Assembly (NCBI GenBank): GCA_018899795.1
Contig: JAHIHJ010000418.1
Location: 1 to 11,688, forward strand
Direction: 5' to 3'
DNA length: 11,688 nucleotides
DNA from: Methanobacteriota archaeon
GTDB lineage: Archaea; Halobacteriota; Methanosarcinia; Methanosarcinales; Methanoperedenaceae
Under the pieces are notes generated by a model. The model had not been told where the DNA came from and did not search any database. It saw only the letters and a list, made by a program, of their open reading frames with translations. Of the stretch, positions 1 through 6,469 are shown piece by piece. The translations under genes and the position numbers were made by a program. Every line of letters begins with the position of its first letter. Within the stretch, counting starts at the first letter, position 1.

Positions 1-508
1 CCCGTATCCTCCCTGCATCCAGTATATTTATCCCGCAAGGGACGATAAATCCGCCATTCTTATGGAAAACAGTATCAGGTCGAAGACCAAGCCGTGTGCA
101 CACCTCAAGCTTCATATGAACCGAAAGGGCAGGAGTGTTAACTTCCCTGTATTTTTCAATTGTCCTGTCTATCAAGGCAGGTGTAATAAGAGGCAGGTCT
201 GCCATTATAATTAACACACCTCCTATAATACCTGCTTCCTCTACTGCTGATGCCATATCGTTCACGAACCCATCGCCCTTTGTCGTTATCATCATGACAT
301 TCTTATGCTGTTTAATAAAATCAATAAGCCAGAGGTTCGTTTTATTGACCCTTGGTGATGTAGCGACAAATATTCGATCAATGTTCTTTGAAGCAAGCAG
401 CGCCTCAAGGACATATGATATCATTGTTTTTCCCAGGATCATGGTGAGCGGTTTTTCCTCAAGTCCCAACCGTTTTCCCATCCCTCCAGCCATCACTACG
501 GCATCCAT
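1..508 (-). CDS. cobY: Adenosylcobinamide-phosphate guanylyltransferase CobY (3' end beyond window)
   Basis: CobY transfers GMP from GTP to adenosylcobinamide-phosphate, giving adenosylcobinamide-GDP, the substrate of CobS; archaea use it in place of bacterial CobU. I translated the reverse strand by hand from the ATG at 508. It begins MDAVVMAGGMGKRLG, the glycine-rich nucleotide-binding loop of this nucleotidyltransferase fold (residues 7-15), followed by a conserved-looking EEKPL and, further in, MADLPLITP, a metal/nucleotide site typical of MobA-like enzymes. It stays open for 169 codons to the window edge; the family is about 200 residues long, so only a short C-terminal part is missing. 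The start overlaps the 3' end of cobS by 13 bases, which implies co-transcription and probable translational coupling. MobA-type enzymes are the main alternative, but the position beside cobS strongly favours CobY. Confidence 0.88.
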   Translation of the reverse strand, partial: MDAVVMAGGMGKRLGLEEKPLTMILGKTMISYVLEALLASKNIDRIFVATSPRVNKTNLWLIDFIKQHKNVMMITTKGDGFVNDMASAVEEAGIIGGVLIIMADLPLITPALIDRTIEKYREVNTPALSVHMKLEVCTRLGLRPDTVFHKNGGFIVPCGINILDAGRIR

Positions 509-1272
509 ACATGCCCTCCGATGAACATAAGAGCTGCCAGGCGGCCTATCTCATTGGATGCTCCCACGATATCCCCGCTCACCCCCCCGAAATGGCGGTT
601 TGCCGTATTCAGCACAAGCAGTCCCGCAGACTGGGAAACTATGAGCGCCCCAATGCCAATAGGTCCAAGAACAATATAACAAATTGCCCCGGTAAAAACA
701 AGTCCAGCTACAAGATCGGATATCTTCGTGTTATCCACTGTCATCGCCCCGAAGCCCTCATGGATACTCTTCCCGAAAGCCGCCACTGTGACCATGGTCT
801 GTTTTGCACATGTCTCGGCTGTTATTAGCGCTAAAGGAAGTAAAGGAAGAAGATTAGGAAGAAGCTCCTTTTTTTCAATGATCGAAACAAGAGATGAAAA
901 TACGCCAAGAATTGCGATGATACAAAATATCATCCCTCCTGTACCCACAGCAGTATCCCGCATCGCCGCGATCTTCTTTTCCCGTGTGCCGTGCGCCGCG
1001 ATCCCGTCACCAAAGTCTGCAAGACCATCTATGTGATTGATCCCTGTAAGATAGTAAATAGATATAATTACAACGAACGAAGTCAGTATTGGTGGAAGTA
1101 CTGCAGAAGAAGCGTATCCTGCTCCCGCAAGCAGTAACCCGGCAACTGCTCCAACGACCGGAAAAAGGTAGATATGCTTCATTAGCTTCTCGATACCTTC
1201 CATGGTTATACCCACAGGTATTGTGGTGAGAAAGCCAAAACCCGAACGAAGCGCGAAAAGGAGGTCTCTCAT
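496..1272 (-). CDS. cobS: Adenosylcobinamide-GDP ribazoletransferase (cobalamin-5'-phosphate synthase) CobS
   Basis: CobS is a polytopic membrane enzyme that joins adenosylcobinamide-GDP to alpha-ribazole (or its phosphate), giving the cobamide or cobamide-5'-phosphate. The 258-residue length fits the family. The signature HIDGLADFGDG (residues 80-90) and the following REKKIAAMRDTAVGTGG (97-113) are the acidic, metal-binding loop that defines CobS. The rest is mainly hydrophobic, with about six likely membrane segments (for example around 35-58, 62-78, 113-132, 137-152 and 190-220). The ATG at 1272 overlaps the end of cobZ by four bases (ATGA), and its own 3' end overlaps the cobY start. There is no strong independent ribosome site, so translation is probably coupled to cobZ. 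Confidence 0.95.
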   Translation of the reverse strand: MRDLLFALRSGFGFLTTIPVGITMEGIEKLMKHIYLFPVVGAVAGLLLAGAGYASSAVLPPILTSFVVIISIYYLTGINHIDGLADFGDGIAAHGTREKKIAAMRDTAVGTGGMIFCIIAILGVFSSLVSIIEKKELLPNLLPLLPLALITAETCAKQTMVTVAAFGKSIHEGFGAMTVDNTKISDLVAGLVFTGAICYIVLGPIGIGALIVSQSAGLLVLNTANRHFGGVSGDIVGASNEIGRLAALMFIGGHVWMP

Positions 1273-1847
1273 CCTGCAAACCCGGTTTTCCTTTTTCTTG
1301 GGAAGGTCTTTTTTACCTTACCGCCGTCGTCTTTTCCTCTTGAGTACATGTTCGCTGATACACCGCCGATGAGCCCTGCAATGACATCGTCCATGAAAGG
1401 ACCAAGCTTTGCAAGGATGCCAGGCTTTAATTTATCGAACCTCACGTATTCGAAGATGCCCTTGTCACCGCTGATGTATTTGGCTATGCTCATCCCGATA
1501 ACCTCGTCCACTATAAGGTAAGTAAGGTCCTTTTCGAACGTCTCCTTGCTCATGCCGGGCAGGTTGCCTTTCTCTCCTTCTTTTTCAAGCAGCATGCCTG
1601 CGTATAACAATATGCACAGGTTCGGGTCGGAGAGGGCAAGTTTCAGTTCTCTTTTGAACACCTTTTCAGCAATATCCATGTTCTCAACGCCAGGATGAGG
1701 GACGTATAGTTCCAGGGCGCTTGATACGAGTGTTTTTTCTGAGATCCCCGCTTCTTCGAAAATGCTCATTATGCTCCTCGCTTTCTTATTATTGACATCT
1801 TTTGGCTGGTTCTTTTTCTTTTTTCCATTTATTGTTGATAATTTCAT
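1269..1847 (-). CDS. cobZ: Alpha-ribazole phosphatase CobZ
   Basis: CobZ is the archaeal enzyme, unrelated to bacterial CobC, that removes the 5' phosphate from alpha-ribazole-phosphate or cobalamin-phosphate in late cobamide assembly. I assign it from the order with cobS, cobY, cbiB and cobD and from the archaeal core: EEAGISEKTLVSSALELYVPH near the N-terminus, DEVIGMSIAKYI in the middle and GPFMDDVIAGLIGGV near residues 149-163. An in-frame GTG at 1856 would give 195 residues, but that GTG lies inside GAGGTG, a good Shine-Dalgarno sequence six bases before the ATG at 1847, so I choose ATG 1847 (192 residues). A third option is ATG 1769, preceded by AGGAG, which would drop the lysine-rich N-terminal segment. 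The C-terminus is also basic. The repeat-rich block just upstream separates it from cbiB, so it may now need its own promoter. Confidence 0.85.
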   Translation of the reverse strand: MKLSTINGKKKKNQPKDVNNKKARSIMSIFEEAGISEKTLVSSALELYVPHPGVENMDIAEKVFKRELKLALSDPNLCILLYAGMLLEKEGEKGNLPGMSKETFEKDLTYLIVDEVIGMSIAKYISGDKGIFEYVRFDKLKPGILAKLGPFMDDVIAGLIGGVSANMYSRGKDDGGKVKKTFPRKRKTGFAG

Positions 1848-1853
1848 GATTTT

Positions 1854-1859
1854 CACCTC
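1854..1859 (-). promoter_or_regulatory. Ribosome binding site of cobZ
   Basis: Read on the minus strand, GAGGTG stands six bases before the ATG at 1847. It decides the start: the alternative in-frame GTG (1856-1854) is part of this site. Confidence 0.6.
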
Positions 1860-1924
1860 ATATTAACCGCAAATAACAGTAAAAACAGAATCTAACTGCA
1901 GTTTGATGCTATGAAACGGATTTA

Positions 1925-2079
1925 AACCGCAGATGAAGGCGCCCAGAGTCGCGCCTCTGGAGGGCGCATCCACATATGCCCCTGCGGGGGCATATGTGTC
2001 TATGCATTGCGGCGGGCATGACGCCGATGAACGCAGATGGTTATTTACAAATCTGTGGGCATCTGTGCTTATCCGGGTT
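1925..2079 (+). repeat. Degenerate CGCAGATRAA repeat pair in inverted arrangement, split by an insert
   Basis: The plus strand starts a repeat as AACCGCAGATGAA (1925-1937). It is interrupted by a GC-rich insert (1938-2021) and resumes as CGCCGATGAACGCAGATGG (2022-2040). Ten bases further on, a degenerate copy lies in the opposite direction (about 2050-2079: AATCTGTGGGCATCTGTGC, then TTATCCGGGTT). A still weaker trace may start near 1865 (AACCGCAAATAACAG). The region could be read as short ORFs on either strand, but those are made of repeat and hairpin sequence and I do not treat them as genes. Together with the copy at 2094-2124 this fills the stretch between cobZ and the GxxExxY gene. Confidence 0.75.
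1938..2021. other. GC-rich double-hairpin insert inside the repeat
   Basis: These 84 bases sit exactly between the first and second 10-base units of a CGCAGATRAA array and are far more GC-rich than their surroundings. The left half can fold with CCAGAG (1943-1948) pairing CTCTGG (1955-1960), supported by outer GCG/CGC pairing. The right half holds a perfect 12-base stem, CACATATGCCCC and its complement, around a four-base loop TGCG (1971-1998). It resembles a REP/MITE-like or other non-coding palindromic element; no protein function is supported. Confidence 0.6.
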
Positions 2080-2093
2080 TTTTCATATATTTC

Positions 2094-2124
2094 AACCGCA
2101 GATGAACGCAGATAAACGCAGATA
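2094..2124 (+). repeat. CGCAGATRAA triple-unit repeat, plus orientation
   Basis: The 31 bases begin AACC and contain three successive units CGCAGATGAA, CGCAGATAAA and CGCAGATA. The copy lies just beyond the 3' end of the GxxExxY gene and points the opposite way from the copies at that gene's 5' end, so the gene is bracketed by inverted copies. Confidence 0.9.
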
Positions 2125-2160
2125 TTAAGGTCTTTTTTTTCAGCGTTCATATGTAATTCT

Positions 2161-2613
2161 TTATATTTTCCCAAGACCATTTACAATCCTTCTAATTTCA
2201 ACTCTTGGCTTATAGAAATTTATCAACAAACAAAGTTTGAGACCTGTTATTCTAAGATAATTTAAACATTGAGCAATATGGATATCATCTAATTCTTTGA
2301 CTGTTTTTAGTTCGACGATAATTTCGTCATTAACAAGAATATCTGCTATATAATCACCGACTAAATTATCTTTATAGTGAACCTTTAAAGGTGCCTGTGG
2401 TAACGTTTCCATTCCTCTCAATTTAAGTTCTACATTTAAAGCATTCTCATTGACTTTTTCAAGGAAACCAACCCCAAGAACATTGCTAACTTCAAATGCA
2501 GCCGCGATAATCTTCTCAGATATAGCATTTAATCTGCGTTCATCTGCGTTTATCTGCGGTTTTTTATCTTTAAAAACCTGCATTTGATTTAATCTGTGAT
2601 CCTCTGTTTCCAT
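2161..2613 (-). CDS. GxxExxY-family protein with PD-(D/E)xK-like core
   Basis: This is a 150-residue member of the GxxExxY family (a PDDEXK-like fold of unknown function often found near short repeats). The family motif is at residues 49-55 as GFLEKVN: Gly49 and Glu52 are kept, but the final Tyr is Asn. The nuclease-like core is visible as GDYIADILVNDEIIVELKTV (86-105), with Asp91 and the E-x-K pair Glu101/Lys103. The C-terminal HIAQCLNYLRITGLKLCLLINF is also typical. The chosen ATG at 2613 lies inside a degenerate repeat, and residues about 19-30 are encoded by a second repeat, so the N-terminus is repeat-derived; no better methionine lies before the conserved ISEKIIAAAFEV. The gene interrupts the cob run and looks AT-rich compared with its neighbours, which suggests a later insertion. 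Its substrate and role are unknown. Confidence 0.82.
   Translation of the reverse strand: METEDHRLNQMQVFKDKKPQINADERRLNAISEKIIAAAFEVSNVLGVGFLEKVNENALNVELKLRGMETLPQAPLKVHYKDNLVGDYIADILVNDEIIVELKTVKELDDIHIAQCLNYLRITGLKLCLLINFYKPRVEIRRIVNGLGKI
2531..2561 (-). repeat. CGCAGATRAA triple-unit repeat inside the GxxExxY reading frame
   Basis: On the minus strand this 31-base copy begins AACC and continues with units CGCAGATAAA, CGCAGATGAA and CGCAGATT. It is identical to the copy at 9897-9927. It is translated in frame as part of the GxxExxY protein (roughly PQINADERRLN). Confidence 0.9.
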
Positions 2614-2621
2614 TTGCGGTT
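2591..2621 (-). repeat. Degenerate repeat carrying the GxxExxY start codon
   Basis: The minus strand reads AACCGCAAATGGAAACAGAG and ends CACAGATT, a 31-base relative of the other copies. The ATG used as the start of the GxxExxY gene (2613) arises within it. Confidence 0.65.
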
Positions 2622-2673
2622 CCTATATTTCAGTAATAACTTACTTAAATAACGCTTCTCCGTATAAATTTTT

Positions 2674-3597
2674 TCAAAATCTAATCAATGCAACTTTCCC
2701 TATCAAAAATATTCCTGCTATCACAAGAAATGATGAGAAACCAACTATTTTAACTGCCCTTTTAATATGAACCGGCTGCGGCTCATCATACTCAGCCCCC
2801 AGCACATGATATCCCATCTTCTCAAGCCTCACTCCGAGCGCGCCAGAGACCGCTGCCATAGACCATCCTGAATTAGGCGATGCTGTCTTGCCGTGGTCGC
2901 TGAAACAAGTCCTGACAGCCCTCAGAGGCTTCCCGAAGAAAAATGACGTCATGACAATAAATAACAGCGACAGCCGCGCCGGGATCCAGTTAACGATATC
3001 GTCAAGCTTAGCTGTTGCGTAACCCAGTTCTTTGAACGGTTCTTTCTTGTAGCCCACCATCGAATCAAGCGTATTTATCATGCGGTATGCAAGCGCGCCC
3101 GGAAGACCGAACAGTAGATAATAAAATAGCGGTGATAGGATGCCGTCTACGAAGCTCTCTGCGAGTGATTCAATAACTGCGGAAGATGCCTGGCGCTCGT
3201 TTAGACCTCCTGTATTCCTCCCTACGAAGGTCTTGAGATCAGTTCTTACCTTCTCGATCATCCCTCCATCAAGGTCTTTTTTAATTCCCAGCGCAGAAAC
3301 AATAAGCATTCGTATAGAAAATGTGGATTTCAGGAAAAAAGCGGCTACTACCAGGCTCATCCGATCTTCTCCCCATGAATCTATCACAAATCCGGCAAGT
3401 ACGGCTGTCCCTGTGCAAAAAGCTGTCATGAAAAGCCCGTAAAGCTTCCTATGCCGCTGCGGAGCGCGGGCGACAAAAAAGTTTATAAGGTTTCCCATCC
3501 ATACTACTGGATGCAGGAAGACGGGCGGCTCACCAATCAAAATATCTAACAAAAGGGCGAGAAGCAAAACCTGGAGCCAGAAATCCAGGATGATCAT
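2674..3597 (-). CDS. cbiB: Adenosylcobinamide-phosphate synthase CbiB
   Basis: CbiB is an integral membrane enzyme that attaches (R)-1-amino-2-propanol phosphate to the f-propionate of adenosylcobyric acid. The 307 residues match the family length. Conserved stretches appear in the expected order: IGEPPVFLHPVVWMGNLI (21-38), SSAVIESLAESFVDGILSP (138-156), NTLDSMVGYK (175-184), DDIVNWIPARL (199-209) and PNSGWSMAAVSGAL (241-254). Several hydrophobic helices are visible, at about 5-20, 57-72, 82-92, 150-172, 208-222 and 286-304. The start overlaps the end of cobD by four bases (ATGA), so it is translationally coupled to the enzyme that makes its co-substrate. Downstream, the GxxExxY/repeat block separates it from cobZ. 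Confidence 0.95.
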   Translation of the reverse strand: MIILDFWLQVLLLALLLDILIGEPPVFLHPVVWMGNLINFFVARAPQRHRKLYGLFMTAFCTGTAVLAGFVIDSWGEDRMSLVVAAFFLKSTFSIRMLIVSALGIKKDLDGGMIEKVRTDLKTFVGRNTGGLNERQASSAVIESLAESFVDGILSPLFYYLLFGLPGALAYRMINTLDSMVGYKKEPFKELGYATAKLDDIVNWIPARLSLLFIVMTSFFFGKPLRAVRTCFSDHGKTASPNSGWSMAAVSGALGVRLEKMGYHVLGAEYDEPQPVHIKRAVKIVGFSSFLVIAGIFLIGKVALIRF

Positions 3598-5033
3598 AAA
3601 GCTGGCTCCATTGCATACTTCCAGACATCTTTTATCTTCTTATTTTTCATCAATCCTTCCAGTACTTTTTCCGCTATTTCCCCATCGTGTATGAACCTGC
3701 ATCCGATGCAGCTCCAGATAGTGCCGCCTGTGGATTTCTGTATGAACTTACCACCTGTCCTTGTATCTTCGCATGGATAGAACGGACAGAAGCAGAAGGT
3801 ACAGTCCTGCCCTTCAAAGTGACATGGGTAATACTCGCAGTCCACCCTGCTCCTTGCAGTTGCGCCTTTTTCAAGCGCTTTTCCTATTTCCTTTTCTGCC
3901 AGTTCCCTGCCCCATTCAGATATCACATTAGAAAGCGCTTTTATCAACTTCCTGTTCTCCTGCCTTTTCCTCACAGCGACACGGATGTGGTCCTTAAGTC
4001 CAAAAGAAGCGCAGTCCCGGATAATTATGCCTTGCTTAAGCATCATTTCCGTAAGTTCTGATGGACCAATAAAGAAATCGCGGATATCTACAAGAATGAA
4101 ATTCGTATCACTTTGATATGGTCGAAGACCTCGTATCGCGCTTAAGCTGGAAGAGAGCCACTTCCGCTCTTTCTCGATCAGATCAAGCGTTCTTTTGATG
4201 TAAGCCTTATGACCTTTTAGAAGATGTTCCCCGACCTCAAGGGCTGCTGAGTTGAGGCTCCAGGGAATGCGGATATTGTTCAAGATATTGGCAAAATCAC
4301 TCGAAGCTACGGCAAAACCTATACGTAGACCCGGAACTGCAAAAGTCTTGGTAAGTGAGCGCAGCACAACAACAAAATCATTTGATGCAGCAAATTCAGC
4401 GATGCTCTCTTTTGGGTCTGAAAGTTCGATGAATGCTTCATCAACGAACAGGAAGGTCTCTGACCTTGCGCATTTTTCAGCAAGCTTCAGGACATCCTCT
4501 TTTCTTATAAGCCTGCCAGTGGGATTATTGGGGTTGCAGAGGAAAACAGCCTTGCAGCCATCGGGTTTTATATTTGTTATATCTGTTGATTTATCAGTTT
4601 TGCCTGTTATTTCGGTGTAATCCACTGATTCTATGCTGGCTCCGAACAACCTGCACTGGAATTCATACTCACTGAATGTCGGGAACGGGATAATGACCCT
4701 GTCCCCTGGCTCAATAACAGCTTCGGCAAACAGGCGGATCAATTCAGAGGAGCCATTCCCCGGAATGATGTTCTCAGGTTTGACATGTAGTGATGCCGCT
4801 GCGGCTTTTCTAAAACCTGGATATCTGTTGTCCGGATAATTGCCAATATTTTTAAGACCTGATGCAAGAGGTCTGGATAATTTCGGAGGTCCCAGCGGGT
4901 TAAGGTTCACACTAAAATCTATCAGTTCAGCCAGTCTTTTTCCTGATCCTTCTGCGCTTTCCTGCGCTCTTGCCCCATGGATGCATGGGGTGAGTTCAAC
5001 TGCTTGCTTTCTGATGCGGTCAATTAAAGGCAC
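3594..5033 (-). CDS. cobD: L-threonine-O-3-phosphate decarboxylase CobD with C-terminal cysteine-rich domain
   Basis: CobD is a PLP enzyme that decarboxylates L-threonine phosphate to (R)-1-amino-2-propanol phosphate, the arm added by CbiB. Residues 1 to about 370 are a class I aminotransferase-fold domain: SVNLNPLGPP near 41, GNGSSELI at 92-99, NPNNPTG at 167-173, VDEAF around Asp198 and SLTKTFAVPGLRIG with the PLP lysine at Lys229. A further ~100 residues carry eight clustered cysteines (399, 404, 411, 414, 416, 421, 442, 445) followed by an IHDGE motif, probably a metal or Fe-S site. From memory, the M. mazei homologue MM2060, with such an extension, was reported to be bifunctional, also phosphorylating threonine; by inference this one may supply its own substrate. 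The start is GTG (5033), preceded by AGGG at short spacing. Stand-alone histidinol-phosphate aminotransferase is unlikely given the fusion and cbiB overlap. Confidence 0.93.
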   Translation of the reverse strand: MPLIDRIRKQAVELTPCIHGARAQESAEGSGKRLAELIDFSVNLNPLGPPKLSRPLASGLKNIGNYPDNRYPGFRKAAAASLHVKPENIIPGNGSSELIRLFAEAVIEPGDRVIIPFPTFSEYEFQCRLFGASIESVDYTEITGKTDKSTDITNIKPDGCKAVFLCNPNNPTGRLIRKEDVLKLAEKCARSETFLFVDEAFIELSDPKESIAEFAASNDFVVVLRSLTKTFAVPGLRIGFAVASSDFANILNNIRIPWSLNSAALEVGEHLLKGHKAYIKRTLDLIEKERKWLSSSLSAIRGLRPYQSDTNFILVDIRDFFIGPSELTEMMLKQGIIIRDCASFGLKDHIRVAVRKRQENRKLIKALSNVISEWGRELAEKEIGKALEKGATARSRVDCEYYPCHFEGQDCTFCFCPFYPCEDTRTGGKFIQKSTGGTIWSCIGCRFIHDGEIAEKVLEGLMKNKKIKDVWKYAMEPAL

Positions 5034-5083
5034 ATGCCCTTTTTTGTTTGAAGGTATTATTAAAGTGCTGGAAAAGGTGGGGC

Positions 5084-6028
5084 TTATCTTAATAATCTGG
5101 ACTCAAAGATCGATCCGGCGATATGTTCAACCAGTTCCCTGTTCTCAAGCCCCTTTATCCATCTCTCAGGAATTGCATCGATGCCATGCCGCGCCCCTGC
5201 CAGGGCGCCTGTGATGCAGGCGATGGAATCAGTATCCCCGCCAGCATTCGCCGCTTCTATCACCGCATTTTCTGGCTCATCAAAATGCCGTGAAAAACAA
5301 TAGAACGCAGAAGGGACTGTGTCATATACCATGTAGGATGTCCCAAGTGTTGTGAACACTTTATCGGGCTCATCATTTTTTACCAGGAACGAGAGTTCGA
5401 TCTTTTTTGCAAGGTCAGTATCATATTTCGATGCCCTGGTGCTCACTTCTCTAATAATATCGCTGCACATCATCCCATCTATGGCGCACCTCACCCCTAC
5501 CGCAACCGCTACCGCGCCCGCGATCGCCTCGCCGCTGTTATGGGTGGGAATGGAGGACAGCGCCGCATTTGTTTCGACTTCATCCATGTCACTATAAAAT
5601 AACCCGATGGGCGCCGCCCTCATGGCAGAGCCGCAGGAGGGAATGCTGCTTCCTGACTCTTTCCAGCTTGCGCCTGAATTCAATCGGGCTATAGCCCCAG
5701 AGCTCGAAGGTCCTACAAGTTTTTTCCTCAATGGGTCAGCCAGTGCATCAGCGCCCCACCGCGCTATCCGAAGCGCAAAATCACCCGCATCGAAACCCCT
5801 GCATTCTATCAAAGACTGAGCCAGCAGTATCATCTGCTCTGTATCATCGGTGTACTGCCCAGGCTTGAGTTTTTCACCGGGGCATCCTGCGGGAGCTTTG
5901 CCATAATCTTTAATAATGCGCGTCATCAGGATGTCCTTCCTGTTTAGCCCCTCGTTCTGCTTTCCCAGGGCATCACCTATAGCTGCCCCAAGCATGCAGC
6001 CGGTATATTTATTTTCTAACTGTTCCAT
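5084..6028 (-). CDS. ADP-ribosylglycohydrolase (DraG/ARH) family protein
   Basis: ARH-family enzymes use two Mg ions to hydrolyse the N- or O-glycosidic bond of ADP-ribosylated proteins or small ADP-ribosyl/ribosyl compounds. The 314-residue protein has the full set of family marks: GAAIGDALG (14-22), the metal-binding YTDDTEQM (59-66), SCGSAMRAAPIGL (131-143), THNSGEAIAGA (162-172) and the second metal site NAGGDTDSIA (261-270). No signal peptide or membrane segment is seen, so it is cytosolic. The ATG at 6028 has no obvious ribosome site, and candidate TATA elements lie upstream. It ends 50 bases before cobD on the same strand, so it could be the first gene of the cob transcript. Its true substrate cannot be read from the sequence; DraG-type nitrogenase regulation, general de-ADP-ribosylation and riboside hydrolysis are all possible. 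Confidence 0.9.
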   Translation of the reverse strand: MEQLENKYTGCMLGAAIGDALGKQNEGLNRKDILMTRIIKDYGKAPAGCPGEKLKPGQYTDDTEQMILLAQSLIECRGFDAGDFALRIARWGADALADPLRKKLVGPSSSGAIARLNSGASWKESGSSIPSCGSAMRAAPIGLFYSDMDEVETNAALSSIPTHNSGEAIAGAVAVAVGVRCAIDGMMCSDIIREVSTRASKYDTDLAKKIELSFLVKNDEPDKVFTTLGTSYMVYDTVPSAFYCFSRHFDEPENAVIEAANAGGDTDSIACITGALAGARHGIDAIPERWIKGLENRELVEHIAGSIFESRLLR

Positions 6029-6112
6029 CTATTTGATTAGATACCCTGATTTAATACAAAGTTTACGGTTTTTTGCGCTCAGGGAGGAAAAATATGAAAG
6101 ATATTGGTAAAC

Positions 6113-6120
6113 TATAAATA
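6113..6120 (-). promoter_or_regulatory. Candidate TATA box for the ARH gene
   Basis: The minus strand reads TATTTATA, close to the archaeal TATA consensus, about 85-92 bases upstream of the ARH ATG; initiation would leave a leader of roughly 60 bases. On the plus strand it reads TATAAATA, so direction is ambiguous. The TATA-like element at 6164-6172 is an alternative. Confidence 0.3.
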
Positions 6121-6145
6121 CTATGTTCGCATAGATACGAACTGT

Positions 6146-6201
6146 TAGTGGGCAGTAAAATACTTTTTTATACCACCACCATAATCCCCACCTGCCCACT
6201 A
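6146..6201 (-). promoter_or_regulatory. Inverted repeat enclosing a TATA-like element
   Basis: TAGTGGGCAG (6146-6155) and its exact complement CTGCCCACTA (6192-6201) flank 36 bases. Within these the minus strand reads GGTGGTATAAAAAAG, a strong-looking archaeal TATA element (6164-6172) about 140 bases upstream of the ARH ATG. It could be an operator/promoter pair for the ARH-cob transcript, or the stem of a structured RNA. Confidence 0.4.
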
Positions 6202-6367
6202 TAATAATTTTGCTCCAGACGAAACAAAGGTAGTTTCATTCAAAAAGTTGAGAATATTTGATAATGATTAAAATATTGAACAAATTTAGAAAGACATGTT
6301 ACAACAATCGATATGTGTAGAATGGATTCTTTGAATTTAAGCTTCATGATAATTATAACTATCACAA

Positions 6368-6390
6368 TTTATTTCTCCAATAGAAATAAA
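6368..6390. other. AT-rich perfect hairpin
   Basis: TTTATTTCT and AGAAATAAA form a 9-base stem around the loop CCAAT. It could act as a weak transcription terminator or RNA stabiliser, or be chance in AT-rich DNA. Confidence 0.35.
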
Positions 6391-6427
6391 GGGGTAGAAT
6401 AATAACTGATATTATAAATGCTCCCCG

Positions 6428-6451
6428 CCTCTCTGCTGTAATCGGGAGAGG
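6428..6451 (-). terminator. Possible terminator hairpin downstream of the PAP2 gene
   Basis: CCTCTC (6428-6433) and GAGAGG (6446-6451) can pair across a 12-base loop, 18 bases beyond the PAP2 stop in the direction of transcription. The following minus-strand sequence is only moderately T-rich (CATTTATAAT), so this is tentative. Confidence 0.3.
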
Positions 6452-6469
6452 TCATTAGATGAACTTTTT

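Larger units (their letters stand above)
6029..6469. other. Gene-free AT-rich intergenic region
   Basis: About 440 bases separate the ARH gene start from the PAP2 stop. I find no convincing ORF or known RNA. The ARH-proximal half has candidate TATA boxes, a small CTATG-TTCG-CATAG hairpin (6121-6134) and a 10-base inverted repeat around a TATA element (6146-6201). The other half has weak inverted repeats (AATATTT/AAATATT, 6253-6277), a hairpin at 6368-6390 and a possible terminator at 6428-6451. A small RNA transcribed here is possible but not shown. Confidence 0.6.

Noticed and set aside
1925..2124. CRISPR array
   Set aside because: The units are 10 bases long, contiguous and degenerate, with no regular spacers.
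1863..2180. Minus-strand open frame of 105 codons and plus-strand frame 1933-2115 between cobZ and the GxxExxY gene
   Set aside because: Both run through tandem repeats and the GC-rich double hairpin; the encoded peptides are repeat translations with no family resemblance or ribosome site.
6094..6117. Seven-codon plus-strand ORF (MKDIGKL) with a strong GGGAGG site in the leader region
   Set aside because: It lies antisense to the ARH leader with no plus-strand gene downstream, so a leader-peptide role has nothing to regulate; likely chance.
6029..6469. Cobalamin riboswitch or other known structured RNA upstream of the cob genes
   Set aside because: I saw none of the conserved cobalamin-box sequence, and the hairpins here are short; a covariance-model search would be needed to say more.
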